A stretch of 43,966 bases of DNA. It comes from Limnoraphis robusta CS-951. GTDB taxonomy: Bacteria; Cyanobacteriota; Cyanobacteriia; Cyanobacteriales; Microcoleaceae. Positions 7,567-17,231 of this stretch are shown in pieces (position 1 is the stretch's first letter; every line of letters starts with the position of its first letter). A model generated the notes under the pieces. That model was not told the DNA's origin. It was given only the letters and a program-made list of their open reading frames with translations, and did no database searches. The stretch spans positions 1-43,966 of the forward strand of contig NZ_LATL02000177.1 in assembly GCF_000972705.2 (NCBI RefSeq), given 5' to 3'. The position numbers and the translations under genes were made by a program.

Positions 7567-9363
7567 ATGTCATCATCCTCAAATCCAACTCCCATCACTC
7601 CCGACTCACCGCGTAATCTTTGGATTATAGCTGTTCTAATTATTACACTATTTCTACTCATTTTAGCAATGATTTTACAATTTCCTCAACCCAAACTTTT
7701 AACCGATCCATTTTTACAGCTTCCCACAGAAAACTCAGTTAGAGTTGTGTGGTTTACTGAGTTTTCCGGTTCTCGTCACTTCGTTAGTTACGGTGAAAAT
7801 TTAGAACAAAACGTAGCGGCTAAAACCACTAAACTGAGTCGCACTCAAGAAGATCAAAAGTCCCGAGTCGGAGAACAAACCGCAGACGGAACCGTTTATC
7901 AAAAACCAACAATGCGCCACATTTGGCGACACGAAGCAGAAGTTCCCAATTTAACGCCAGGAGTGCGAGTTCCCTATCAAGTTACGAGTCTAACGAATCA
8001 AGGCGGAACAGTCAAGAGTGAGGTGTTTTCTTTGGCGGCTAAACCCCTACCTGGAACCCCTTTAAAAATCTTATTAACTTCCGATCATCAGTTAAAACCG
8101 ATGACGGCTGCAAACTTACAAAAAGTGGTTGAAACAATAGATAATATTGATGGAATTTTCTTAGCCGGAGATTTAATCAATATTCCTGATCGCGCTTCGG
8201 AATGGTTTGATGATAACCGAGGCGGTGCATTTTTTCCACTGTTACAAGGTCGAGGAAATTATCAACTCGAAAAAAATGGCGTAAACACAACCTATAAGGG
8301 CGGTAAACTTATTCAAAATATGCCTTTATTTCCCGCTATTGGCAACCATGAAATTATGGGTAAATTCTCAACAGAGATTGATTTGAATGAACAGTTTAAT
8401 AATCCCTATCCTCGCCAAGCGGCTGAAACAGTTTATCAGAAAAACATCCAAACTATTAATACCAATAATAATCCAGAAGTCAAAACAGAATGGTTAAAAA
8501 ATAATAGCTTTAACAGCGATACCTATAATGAAATTTTCACTTTACCCAATGGAGATAAAAACTATTATGCTGTTACTTTTGGAGATATTCGTTTAGTTGT
8601 TTTGTATGTGACCAATATTTGGCGAAATCCCGGTTTAAGTCAAAATATTCGGGGTAAATATCGAGAACGAGATCGTGATTTTAACCAACCGGAAAATTGG
8701 GGCTACGGACAACATATTTTTGAACCGAGCAAAAAAGGAAGTGAACAATATAATTGGTTACAGCAAGAATTAAACAGTCCTGAATTTAAACAAGCCAAAT
8801 ATAAAGTGGTTATGTTTCATCATCCGCCTCATTCTTTAGGAGATAATATTGTTCCTCCCTACACTGATCCCGTACAAATTATTGACCGAGATGAACAAGG
8901 AAATATTCAAATGATTCGTTATGAATATCCCAAGTCTGAAGATTATATTATTCGAGATGTTATCCCTTTATTAGAACAAGCGGGAGTACAATTAGTGTAT
9001 TACGGACATTCCCATCTGTGGAACCGTTTTGTCAGTAAAAGCGGGATACATTTTTTAGAATCATCCAATGTCGGAAATACTTATGGGGCTTATTTAGGAG
9101 ACAAACGACGGTTTATTCCTCCCGGTTTTCAAACTCAAAATTATAGTGCAGTGGGCGATCCGAATAACTTAGAAGCTGTAATGCCAACTCTACAACCTAT
9201 TTTATCAGAAAAAGGTGAACCTTTACCCTATATTGCCAGTGATGACATCACCGCTTTTAGTATTTTTGACACCGCCACCGGAACCGTCAGTAGTTACTAT
9301 TTTGATACACGACAACCCAATTCAGATGTGATAAAATTTGATGAGTTTGTCTTAAATCCCTAA
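7567..9363 (+). CDS. Membrane-anchored purple-acid-phosphatase-like metallophosphoesterase
   Basis: The 598-residue protein has one N-terminal membrane helix (residues 19-39), so the enzyme domain should face the periplasm. Residues about 45-155 form a fibronectin-like domain typical of purple acid phosphatases, including NLTPGVRVPYQV. The calcineurin-like domain follows with SDHQ (172-175), GDLIN (201-205), GNHE (259-262), FHHPPH (417-422) and GHSH (480-483), which supply the two-metal ligands. The first ligand motif is D-H rather than the usual D-x-H. The substrate is unknown; phosphomonoesters or phosphodiesters scavenged outside the membrane are likely. The gene overlaps the convergent GGCT-like gene by four bases at its stop. 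Confidence 0.85.
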   Translation: MSSSSNPTPITPDSPRNLWIIAVLIITLFLLILAMILQFPQPKLLTDPFLQLPTENSVRVVWFTEFSGSRHFVSYGENLEQNVAAKTTKLSRTQEDQKSRVGEQTADGTVYQKPTMRHIWRHEAEVPNLTPGVRVPYQVTSLTNQGGTVKSEVFSLAAKPLPGTPLKILLTSDHQLKPMTAANLQKVVETIDNIDGIFLAGDLINIPDRASEWFDDNRGGAFFPLLQGRGNYQLEKNGVNTTYKGGKLIQNMPLFPAIGNHEIMGKFSTEIDLNEQFNNPYPRQAAETVYQKNIQTINTNNNPEVKTEWLKNNSFNSDTYNEIFTLPNGDKNYYAVTFGDIRLVVLYVTNIWRNPGLSQNIRGKYRERDRDFNQPENWGYGQHIFEPSKKGSEQYNWLQQELNSPEFKQAKYKVVMFHHPPHSLGDNIVPPYTDPVQIIDRDEQGNIQMIRYEYPKSEDYIIRDVIPLLEQAGVQLVYYGHSHLWNRFVSKSGIHFLESSNVGNTYGAYLGDKRRFIPPGFQTQNYSAVGDPNNLEAVMPTLQPILSEKGEPLPYIASDDITAFSIFDTATGTVSSYYFDTRQPNSDVIKFDEFVLNP

Positions 9364-9995
9364 TCACTGGATAGTGATTTGAGCGAGATTGAAGCTTGGA
9401 TTGAACTGAGATGATATTGAAGTTGTTCTTTCTGCAAACTGTACATATGTTGAAATAATTTCCAGCAATATTCTTCAGTCAGACCACAGGTGATAGCACC
9501 TCGCATCACAACGTTAAAATACCAGTCATTGGGTGCAAGTTCTTCGGGTAATTTATTGACGACCGTATACGTTCTAACATCAGAATAACGTTGACCTTTG
9601 CAAAAAACCTCAACTCTTTCTGGTCGATAACTCCCCACATGAATAGCTTGATGATGATTGAAACACACTTCTTCTCGCTGATCTAAAAGATTGATCATTC
9701 GTCGAGGAAGGTGATACAAAACTCCTTCAACGTGACTCTTGGGATCTTGGACAATATCTAATGCGCCACAATTTCGGCGACGATATTGTAAATAAAATCC
9801 TAATCGATATCCTTTGATTAGAGCAGGCCCAACTACATAATGATGAGTGGGTTCTTTCATTGTTCGCTGCAAATCAACCGGACACATACATGATCCATAA
9901 GCAAAATAATAGAACATTTCTTCTACAATTGGCTTTTGCTTGTTTTGAAGTGATCCTGAATTGGAAATATTCGTAGACTGAAGCATTGTATCCAT
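9360..9995 (-). CDS. Gamma-glutamylcyclotransferase (GGCT)-like protein
   Basis: The fold begins at residue 27 with MFYYFAYGSCMCP, the GGCT substrate-binding YGS loop, and continues with VEGVLYHLP and LDQREE, whose glutamate is a good candidate for the catalytic acid. Family members release 5-oxoproline from gamma-glutamyl amines or glutathione breakdown products; BtrG of butirosin synthesis belongs here. The first 26 residues are an unconserved Ser/Asn-rich extension, and initiation at M27 is possible. The gene is convergent with the phosphoesterase gene (4-bp overlap) and lies 38 bp downstream of cysE in the same direction, so it may share a transcript with cysE. The exact substrate is not readable from sequence. 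Confidence 0.75.
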   Translation of the reverse strand: MDTMLQSTNISNSGSLQNKQKPIVEEMFYYFAYGSCMCPVDLQRTMKEPTHHYVVGPALIKGYRLGFYLQYRRRNCGALDIVQDPKSHVEGVLYHLPRRMINLLDQREEVCFNHHQAIHVGSYRPERVEVFCKGQRYSDVRTYTVVNKLPEELAPNDWYFNVVMRGAITCGLTEEYCWKLFQHMYSLQKEQLQYHLSSIQASISLKSLSSD

Positions 9996-10033
9996 TTTGA
10001 TTTCAACTTTAATTTCAACTTTTTTTGATCCGA

Positions 10034-10651
10034 TTAAACAAGATTGACGACTTTAGCTGTTAAGGAAGAAACGGAATGAGAAATAATGCGACCAGGTACA
10101 CCCACAACCGTAGAATGAGGGGGAACATCTTTTAAAACAACGGCACCTGCACCGACACGAACTTGATCGCCGATGGTGATATTACCGAGTATTTTACTTC
10201 CAGCACCTGCAATCACACCGCAGCCTAAAGTGGGATGACGTTTACCCGTTTCTTTTCCCGTTCCTCCCAGTGTTACCCCTTGATAAATTAAACAATAATC
10301 GCCAATAATTGCGGTTTCTCCAATCACAACTCCCATACCATGATCGATAAAAACATGATGACCAATTGTTGCACCCGGATGAATCTCTATTCCGGTTAAA
10401 AATCGAGCAAAATGAGACAGAAGTCGAGGAATAACGGGGAGGTTTAATTGATATAAAAAGTGGGCAATGCGATAAAATAATAAGGCTTGGGGGCCAGGAT
10501 AACAGAGTAGGACTTCTAACCAATTGCGAGCTGCCGGATCACGTTGAAAAGCGATCGCATAGTCAGAAATTACTATTTTAAAAGGATTCCAAAACCGAGT
10601 TAAATGGTTAGAATGAGATTGAATGTTATTAGAAGAAGTGGCAATCATCAT
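10034..10651 (-). CDS. cysE: Serine O-acetyltransferase
   Basis: The 205-residue protein makes O-acetylserine from serine and acetyl-CoA, the first step of cysteine synthesis. The N-terminal helical part (FRDPAARN-like, [20 protein letters not shown]) is followed by a left-handed beta-helix with [19 protein letters not shown] and GVVIGETA, the hexapeptide repeats and catalytic histidines of the family, then TGKRHPTLG and a GVPGRII end. Its length matches the short bacterial form rather than the longer E. coli type. The ATG at 10651 follows AGGATTTATA. It lies upstream of the GGCT-like gene in the same direction. A cysteine-using NRPS lies nearby (13155-17225), so local cysteine supply is an attractive but unproven link. 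Confidence 0.93.
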   Translation of the reverse strand: MMIATSSNNIQSHSNHLTRFWNPFKIVISDYAIAFQRDPAARNWLEVLLCYPGPQALLFYRIAHFLYQLNLPVIPRLLSHFARFLTGIEIHPGATIGHHVFIDHGMGVVIGETAIIGDYCLIYQGVTLGGTGKETGKRHPTLGCGVIAGAGSKILGNITIGDQVRVGAGAVVLKDVPPHSTVVGVPGRIISHSVSSLTAKVVNLV

Positions 10652-10679
10652 TATAAATCCTGAGCGTTTTATTGAACTG

Positions 10680-10815
10680 TTGTAGTAAGCACTGAAAAAC
10701 TAAGCCGTTAAAGAGTTGTTGCGATGCCCGCGCACCAAGCCTGAAGCTAAAGTTCAACGACAAACAATCAGCTTGAAATGATTAAGATAGGAAAAGCTTA
10801 CAGCACTTACTACAA
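10680..10815. repeat. 136-bp element with 15-bp terminal inverted repeats
   Basis: TTGTAGTAAGCACTG at 10680-10694 is matched in inverse orientation by CAGCACTTACTACAA at 10801-10815 with one mismatch. The enclosed 106 bp carry no ORF. The pattern suits a MITE-like remnant in the cysE upstream region; I see no clear target-site duplication. Confidence 0.45.
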
Positions 10816-10866
10816 ACTCGATGGTGGTTTGAAGCTGAGGCGCGAGAATCTACAAGTTAAGCAAAT

Positions 10867-12942
10867 TTAAGCAAAAACGAAATGATTTTCTGATGCGATC
10901 GCCAAGTCACTAACTTCGATATTTTGCAGAGTTGCCAAATCAAAACCCGCGAAAGAAATTTGCGTATTTGCTCCCTCTTGAGTCAGAACCAAATCATCAA
11001 TAGAAGTTGCATCTGTACCACTCAGATCGAGGCGATCAATTCCCACTTCAAAATCAACAATCGTATCAATTCCCTCGGCAATATTCAAAACAAAAGTATC
11101 CGCACCTTCACCGCCTGAAAAATCATCGCCAGTTAGGGTGTCGTTACCCGAACCCCCATTAATAATATCATCGCCATCATCACCCCAGATGCGATCGTCG
11201 CCTTCACCTCCCAATAGGAGGTCATTTCCGGCTTTACCTCCGATGCGATCATCGCCGTTACCGCCCTCAATGGTGTCATCGCCGCCCACCGTACCGCCAG
11301 GTAAACGACTGTTACCGTCTCCGCGCAACACATCATCACCGTCATCGCCAAAAATCCGATCTTTTTGGAAGCCACCCGCTATCGTATCATTGCCTTCTCC
11401 TCCGTAAAGGCTATTATTACCCGCTAGACTGGGGAATCCGGGGATCACAGCTTGAGTTGCATCAATCAAATCATCCCCCGGACCTGCAAAAACACTATCG
11501 TGATTTCCGTCAAATTCACCATTGATATCACCGGCATTAAATACATCATCATTTGCAGTCCCGAAAATTTCTTCTGTTTCAGCTTCAAGTGCGGCGAGTC
11601 TTGCGGGTGAGGGTTCATTAACATGAGTCAGCAAATCATCGGGTTCTACAAATCGATGTGAACCTCGGTTCGGTTCAAAGATAACACCATCTGGAATAAG
11701 ATTAGGATAAAAATTGGTAAACCCAATCATTAAAGAAGAACGAGAAGCTAAATAATCGGGTTTAACTTCCGGTTCTAAACTATGACCAATACTAAACCCA
11801 AAAGGAGAACGCATCGTTTCTAAAGCATCATCCCAAGTTGGCGCTTCTGATACGGGTAAACCCCCGTCTGTTTGATAGAGTCCTAACTCATCCGGTCGAT
11901 TAATATTGTAGGGAACTTGAGAAATATAGACACCTCCTTTCCCCTGTTCATCGAGCATTTGATCGTAGTCAAATTCAAAGGTTACGCTGGCGGTACCGTC
12001 TGGATTTCCTTCAAAAATGGGAGTGCTAACCGCTTGAGTAACAGGTATGGATACCGCCAGATCTTCTACTCCGTCATTATTAACATCCAGACCGGAATTA
12101 TCTTCTGGAATACTCTCAAAGAGATCAAATTCGTTACCAATTAAATCCCCCGTTTGACCGTCATACCAAAAGTTACTTTCAACGCTGCCAATATTCGTTA
12201 GTATCCATAGTTGCCACCGTGCATCTAGGATTTCAACGGGAAACTGATTGTAGGGTGTAGAAACATCTTCGGGTCGGGTGAGATCAATGCGATAGGGAAG
12301 TCCGGTAAATTCAACATCCATTCTAACTGTATTCTCGGCTTTAGAATAAGTGATGGTTGTATCCATTCCCCCTTCTAACATTTCCGGTGTAACGATATCA
12401 ACTTCATCAATAAACGAAGTTCGAGCCGCATGGGAGATATACCGAATTCGTCCTTCATCATCCGGTGCAAATTGAGTGGCTAAATTCACAAACGCATCGG
12501 ACAGACTTTGAGTTGAAAGTTCGGAATTAAAGGAGCGATATTCTTCTAAATCAACAAAATCATAAAATTTCAGTCCGGCTTCTAAACCGATATCTTTAAG
12601 ATGAATCAACGCTTCAGAATTACTCAGATCGGATAATTCTGGATTCGCTTCTTTGTAAAAGTTTAAGTCAACAAATGGAGAGAATAAACGACCGTCTTCA
12701 ATTCCTTCATTCAGTAAATGTTCAAAGGCTTGACGAGGACTGAGATCGGATAAATCAGGATTGGAAACTCGCTGATAGTAATTAACATCAATGAAGGGAG
12801 AAAATTGTAATCCCCCATCGACTCCAACAGCTAAAAAATGATCGAGTCCTGTGAGAAATTCGCCTTGTTCAACGGCTTCTGCGGCTTCGGGATTAAATTC
12901 TAAATAGAATTCTTCATCGAAAACTTGATTGATTGAAAGCAT
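10867..12942 (-). CDS. Secreted RTX-type calcium-binding protein with N-terminal tandem repeats
   Basis: The start at 12942 has AGGAG eight bases upstream and gives 691 residues. The N-terminal 170 residues contain about four 44-residue repeats of the form F(S)PF(I/V)D-x-N(Y/F)Y-x-x-x-NP-E/D-LSDLS-x-x-x-A-x-x-H followed by G(I/L)E-x-G. The middle region (about 175-480) is a beta-rich extracellular domain with a DVNNDGVED calcium loop. Residues about 490-640 hold glycine-rich nonapeptide repeats (GGEGNDTI, GDDGDDVL, GGAGNDLL-like), which bind calcium and form a beta roll. There is no N-terminal signal, which fits type I secretion via the C-terminal region. It follows the NRPS operon in the same direction, but the roughly 210-bp gap makes co-transcription doubtful. 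It may be a surface or matrix protein. Confidence 0.85.
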   Translation of the reverse strand: MLSINQVFDEEFYLEFNPEAAEAVEQGEFLTGLDHFLAVGVDGGLQFSPFIDVNYYQRVSNPDLSDLSPRQAFEHLLNEGIEDGRLFSPFVDLNFYKEANPELSDLSNSEALIHLKDIGLEAGLKFYDFVDLEEYRSFNSELSTQSLSDAFVNLATQFAPDDEGRIRYISHAARTSFIDEVDIVTPEMLEGGMDTTITYSKAENTVRMDVEFTGLPYRIDLTRPEDVSTPYNQFPVEILDARWQLWILTNIGSVESNFWYDGQTGDLIGNEFDLFESIPEDNSGLDVNNDGVEDLAVSIPVTQAVSTPIFEGNPDGTASVTFEFDYDQMLDEQGKGGVYISQVPYNINRPDELGLYQTDGGLPVSEAPTWDDALETMRSPFGFSIGHSLEPEVKPDYLASRSSLMIGFTNFYPNLIPDGVIFEPNRGSHRFVEPDDLLTHVNEPSPARLAALEAETEEIFGTANDDVFNAGDINGEFDGNHDSVFAGPGDDLIDATQAVIPGFPSLAGNNSLYGGEGNDTIAGGFQKDRIFGDDGDDVLRGDGNSRLPGGTVGGDDTIEGGNGDDRIGGKAGNDLLLGGEGDDRIWGDDGDDIINGGSGNDTLTGDDFSGGEGADTFVLNIAEGIDTIVDFEVGIDRLDLSGTDATSIDDLVLTQEGANTQISFAGFDLATLQNIEVSDLAIASENHFVFA

Positions 12943-13154
12943 GACATAAACTCCTGTTTGGGTAGATGAATAATTCGGGATTCCCACCCCTTTCCCGACT
13001 GTGGAAAGTGACAGTTATTTGCTTTGTGAATTACAATTTTTTGAGATTGTCAATCACTGATTAATGAACTGTTTCCTAAACTTTCCACCCCTTGTTAGTT
13101 CTCCCTAAACCTCTGCGTGGGGAGAAATAAAACGGCCCCGATTTTCAAGGATAA

Positions 13155-16100
13155 TTATCTGTAGCTTTTTTTTCGGTATTTCATCTGAGAAAGAGGGGGA
13201 AGTGTTGAATAATTGAGAGAATTAGGGTTGGAACTGCTGTTTAAAATCAGTTTTGAGAGTTGACTGACAGCCGGAGATTTTAACAGCGAAAAATGGTTTC
13301 CTTCAACTTGAGAGAATGTAGTATGTTTCGGTAATAAAGAAGACCAAATTTCCTGAGATTCGTTAGCAACCCGCTCGTGAATGTTTTGCGTCGCCATCAC
13401 CAATAAACAAGGAATATCTACGGTTAAAGGTAAGGCTTGATAGCGATGCAAGGCGTTAAGATTAGCGCAAAAAACATCAAACAGAGGACGCAAATTATCT
13501 AGATTTCCCGAGGGAATAAAACCCCGTTGTTGTGCTTCTTTGAGAGCGGCGAGTACGATATCTTCAGAATCATTATTTACCCGAAGACAATCGAGGTTGA
13601 AAAGTTCTCCCGCTTCGGCAACATCGGAAACAAACCATGAAACCAGCGTCTTGAATTCTGCCTGTTTTCGCGGACGAGGTGCGGGACTATCAATTAATAC
13701 CAAATGTTCAACTTCAACCCCCTGTTTAATCAGTTGTTGAGCCGCTTCATAGGCAATAACGCCACCCATTGACCATCCGCCCAGACGGTAGGGAGCCGAG
13801 GGTTGTATCGCCCGAATTTCCTGTAAATAAACTTCTGCCATTTCAGGAATAGAATTCATCGGTTTGTATTGATGATCGCTTTGAGCCTGAACTCCGTAAA
13901 ACTGGAACTGGGCTGACAACAATTTACCCAAATCCTGATAACACAAAATACCGCCACCGGAAGGGTGAAACCAAAAGACTTTAGGATGAGTTTCTTGACC
14001 CGCAATTGAAACTAAATGTGACCGAGATAGGGTAGAATTTTTGTTGTGTTTATCGATGAATTCAGCTAATTTTGCTAAAGTGGGATGTTGCAACAGCATC
14101 GTTACCGGAAGTTCAACCCCAAAGCGATCGCTAATGGCTGCGGTTAAACGAACTGCTGTAAACGAGTTTCCGCCCAACTCAAAGAAATGATCCTCACGAT
14201 GAAGCTTGTCAATTTCGAGAACTTCTGACCATAAAATCGCCAATTTCTGTTCAGTTGGCGTGCGTGGAAGTTCGCTAGAATCGGCGTGTTGAACCTCTTG
14301 GGGAATAGGAAGTGCTTTGCGATCGACTTTTCCGGTTGCGCCTAAAGGGAGTTGATTCATAAACACAAATCGGGTCGGAATCATGTATTCTGGTAAAAAT
14401 TCCGTTGCGTGTTTTTGCAGTTCTTCACTCAGTATTGTTTCCCCTTCTTTAGCGACGATATAAGCCGCGATATAGGCTTCTTGAGGGCGCTCGCCGATCA
14501 CTTTAGCGACTGCATTTGCAACCCCATGATGACGCTGTAAAACGCTCTCGATTTCACCCAATTCTATTCGATGTCCCCGCACTTTCACTTGACCATCTTT
14601 TCGTCCGAGAAAATCAATATAACCCGGTGAACGTCTGACCCCCCAATCCCCCGTGCGGTAAATTCGTTCTTGAGAAATTGGATGAGTAATAAAAGAACGA
14701 GTTGTTTTTTCGGAATCTTGCCAATATCCCTCTGCAACACCCACCCCACCGATGTACAATTCACCGGGAATATTATCAGGACGAGGTTGCAATCTTTCAT
14801 CTAAAACATAGAAGGATTGATTGCTGAGAGGATAGCCGTAAGGGATGCTTGTCCAGGTCGAATCTACCCCGTCAATCTCGTAGTAAATTGACCAAATAGA
14901 AGCCTCCGTCGCCCCACCTAAACTAACAACTTTTGCGGCTAATATTTGCTTGAGTTTATCCGGTAATTGTACGGGAATCCAATCGCCACTCATCATCACC
15001 AAACGAATCGAAAGGCTATTATAAACCCGATTTCGTTCGAGATATTCCACTAAAAGATGAGCCAAGGCGGGAACCGAATTCCAAACAGTTACCCCGTATT
15101 TTTCACAAAGTTGAGTACACAAAGCGGGTTCTCGATTCGCACCGACAGGAGGTAATACTAAAGTTGCACCTGCGGCGATGCTTCCAAAGATATCGTAAAC
15201 TGATAAATCAAAACTCAGTTCAGAGATGCCAAAAATTACATCATCAGCGGTAATTTTAAATCGACGATTGATGTCTTCTATGGTGTTGACGGGGCCGAGA
15301 TGATTCAACATGACGCCTTTGGGTTGACCTGTTGAACCCGACGTAAAAATTACATAGGCTAAATCATCGGAAGATTGAATTCGGGGTAAATTGCTAAATT
15401 CAGCAACTAAATTTTCTGAACAATCGACCGCAATTTTAGTTAGATTTCCCAGACAATCATCGTTTAAATGTGCTTGAGAAGTGAGAACAATTCGACATCC
15501 ACACCGTTGTAATACATTGAGTTTTCGGTTCTCTGGAAAAGCCGGATCGATTGGTACATAAGCCGCCCCCGCAGCGAGAATTGCCTGAGCCGCAATAATT
15601 TGTTCCCAACCTTTAGCGGCGTAAATCGCAATTAATTCATTGGGTTGAACTTGATACTGTTGGCGTAAAGTCCAAGCAATTTGGTTAGAAAGAGCCAGCG
15701 CTTCTGCATAGGTTATCGTTCGACGGGAATCGATAATCAGGGGTTTATTTGGAAGTTTTTCGGCTTGCTCATAAAGGTATTCATGCAAACAATAATCGGA
15801 TAATAACGGGGCTGAAACTTGATTGTATTCAGTATGGTTTTGTTGCTGTTCCTGTGAGCGGAAATCAAAATAAGATTGGTTCCAAACTTTGTCATTTTCT
15901 GCAAAACTAGACACTAGAGAAACATAGGCGTTGAACATATCATCCAACACACCGGTCTCAAAAGCGGAATCCATCGTATCCCAGATTAATGAAACCCCTC
16001 CATCGGGTCGGCTAATGGCTTGATGATCGACAAGAACTTGAGGTGTTTCTAGACCACAAAATGCAACTTTTTCCCCTTCTAATTGAAAGATTCCTGATGG

Positions 16101-17225
16101 AATGGGTTGGCCTGGTTCTGCTAACATACTGACAAAAGCAACGGGACTGGCGGCGTGAAATGCGGCTCCATCTTGACGATTTCGTTCTTGCAAAACATCC
16201 AATCCACAAATCATTGAACGAGCTAAATCTCGAAAAACTTGGCGATGAATTTCCTGGGAATGCTGTTGAAAAGATTTGGCTTCTCGAAAATCAACTTCAA
16301 CCAAAATTGTACTCGCAAAATTCCCCAAAACTCTCGATAAATCTGCAAATTCCCGATCCCGATTCTGCACCATCATGGTCAAAGAATAGTGCTGAGTTTT
16401 TGACCAATAAGCAATGATTAAACTATAGGCGGTCAATAACAGGGTTGTTGGGCTGATTTCTTTAGTTTTAGCCCGTTGACAAATGATTTCCCATTGTTGG
16501 GCAGAAAGAACGTGTTTGCGGCGAATGAGTTGAGAACGACGTGCAGAATTGAGTTGAGAAACTAAGGGAAAAGTAGGGCCTTCTGGTAAGGTTTTTAAGC
16601 GTTCAAACCAATAGTTTTTAGCTCGTTGATAGCGCTCAGTGGCTCGTTTTTGTTGGATGTAAGCATCATAACCGCAGAGATCAAAGGAAATTTTGGGTAA
16701 ACAACAATTGGGGTTTGTATAAATCTCTGAGAGTTCGTGCAGTACCATTCTTACACTTGTTCCATCCAAAAATAACAAGTCAATATTGATGTGAACTCGG
16801 GTAAAATTCGGTAAACGTGTGATCTGTACTTCTATGTTGGGTGGTGTATCGGACTGGAGATCAGCCCGATAAAATGTTTGGCGAATTTCTGCAAGTTTTT
16901 GAGTCGTTTCTTCGCCGTTTAGATGACACAAATTTTGTTCGGGAATCTGATAGTTAATGGTGTCTTCTACAACATAAATTTCACCGGTGGGTAATACCAC
17001 TGCGCGTAATATTTCATGTCTGGCAATCAGAATGTTTAACGCTTGAGTGAGTGCTTGGCTGTCACATTCATCGAGATCAAATTCTAAGTAAAGATGGGGA
17101 TGAACATGAAGGTCAAAACTTGGCTGTTGTCCAACAAAATAAGCACGTTGGAGGGGAGAAAGTTGGGCAGAAGCAGAGAGAGTATGATTGAAAGAAGCTG
17201 GCATTTTCTCAGTATTAATCATCAT
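13155..17225 (-). CDS. One-module NRPS: heterocyclization-adenylation(Cys)-PCP-thioesterase
   Basis: The 1356-residue enzyme opens with a heterocyclization domain (about 15-455): LSPLQRAYFVG at the start and D149-x4-D154-x2-S157 in place of the HHxxxDG of normal condensation domains. The adenylation domain (about 475-975) has the A3 motif YVIFTSGSTGQPKG (625-638) and K966 in GATGKVD. Its pocket residues read D673, L674, Y677, N716, M744, S746, L769, I777, W778, nearly the DLYNLSLIW code for cysteine. The PCP has FFELGGNSF with S1021 as the phosphopantetheine site. The thioesterase has GGWSMGG (S1152), D1179 and H1311 in VEGNHFS. It should condense an acyl thioester with cysteine, close a thiazoline ring and release the acid. 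It starts six bases after the ACP gene. There is no epimerase or methyltransferase. Confidence 0.93.
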   Translation of the reverse strand: MMINTEKMPASFNHTLSASAQLSPLQRAYFVGQQPSFDLHVHPHLYLEFDLDECDSQALTQALNILIARHEILRAVVLPTGEIYVVEDTINYQIPEQNLCHLNGEETTQKLAEIRQTFYRADLQSDTPPNIEVQITRLPNFTRVHINIDLLFLDGTSVRMVLHELSEIYTNPNCCLPKISFDLCGYDAYIQQKRATERYQRAKNYWFERLKTLPEGPTFPLVSQLNSARRSQLIRRKHVLSAQQWEIICQRAKTKEISPTTLLLTAYSLIIAYWSKTQHYSLTMMVQNRDREFADLSRVLGNFASTILVEVDFREAKSFQQHSQEIHRQVFRDLARSMICGLDVLQERNRQDGAAFHAASPVAFVSMLAEPGQPIPSGIFQLEGEKVAFCGLETPQVLVDHQAISRPDGGVSLIWDTMDSAFETGVLDDMFNAYVSLVSSFAENDKVWNQSYFDFRSQEQQQNHTEYNQVSAPLLSDYCLHEYLYEQAEKLPNKPLIIDSRRTITYAEALALSNQIAWTLRQQYQVQPNELIAIYAAKGWEQIIAAQAILAAGAAYVPIDPAFPENRKLNVLQRCGCRIVLTSQAHLNDDCLGNLTKIAVDCSENLVAEFSNLPRIQSSDDLAYVIFTSGSTGQPKGVMLNHLGPVNTIEDINRRFKITADDVIFGISELSFDLSVYDIFGSIAAGATLVLPPVGANREPALCTQLCEKYGVTVWNSVPALAHLLVEYLERNRVYNSLSIRLVMMSGDWIPVQLPDKLKQILAAKVVSLGGATEASIWSIYYEIDGVDSTWTSIPYGYPLSNQSFYVLDERLQPRPDNIPGELYIGGVGVAEGYWQDSEKTTRSFITHPISQERIYRTGDWGVRRSPGYIDFLGRKDGQVKVRGHRIELGEIESVLQRHHGVANAVAKVIGERPQEAYIAAYIVAKEGETILSEELQKHATEFLPEYMIPTRFVFMNQLPLGATGKVDRKALPIPQEVQHADSSELPRTPTEQKLAILWSEVLEIDKLHREDHFFELGGNSFTAVRLTAAISDRFGVELPVTMLLQHPTLAKLAEFIDKHNKNSTLSRSHLVSIAGQETHPKVFWFHPSGGGILCYQDLGKLLSAQFQFYGVQAQSDHQYKPMNSIPEMAEVYLQEIRAIQPSAPYRLGGWSMGGVIAYEAAQQLIKQGVEVEHLVLIDSPAPRPRKQAEFKTLVSWFVSDVAEAGELFNLDCLRVNNDSEDIVLAALKEAQQRGFIPSGNLDNLRPLFDVFCANLNALHRYQALPLTVDIPCLLVMATQNIHERVANESQEIWSSLLPKHTTFSQVEGNHFSLLKSPAVSQLSKLILNSSSNPNSLNYSTLPPLSQMKYRKKSYR

Positions 17226-17231
17226 CGGTGT

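Noticed and set aside
9360..9995. GGCT-like gene as a BtrG-type member of the NRPS cluster
   Set aside because: The cysE and RTX genes lie between, and stand-alone GGCT-like genes are common; kept only as a weak remark.
11138..11407. ORF antisense to the RTX repeats
   Set aside because: Proline/serine-rich low complexity is the expected reverse reading of GGxGxD repeat codons.
13155..17225. Normal condensation domain at the NRPS N-terminus
   Set aside because: The active-site motif is D-x4-D-x2-S and not HHxxxDG, so it is a heterocyclization domain.
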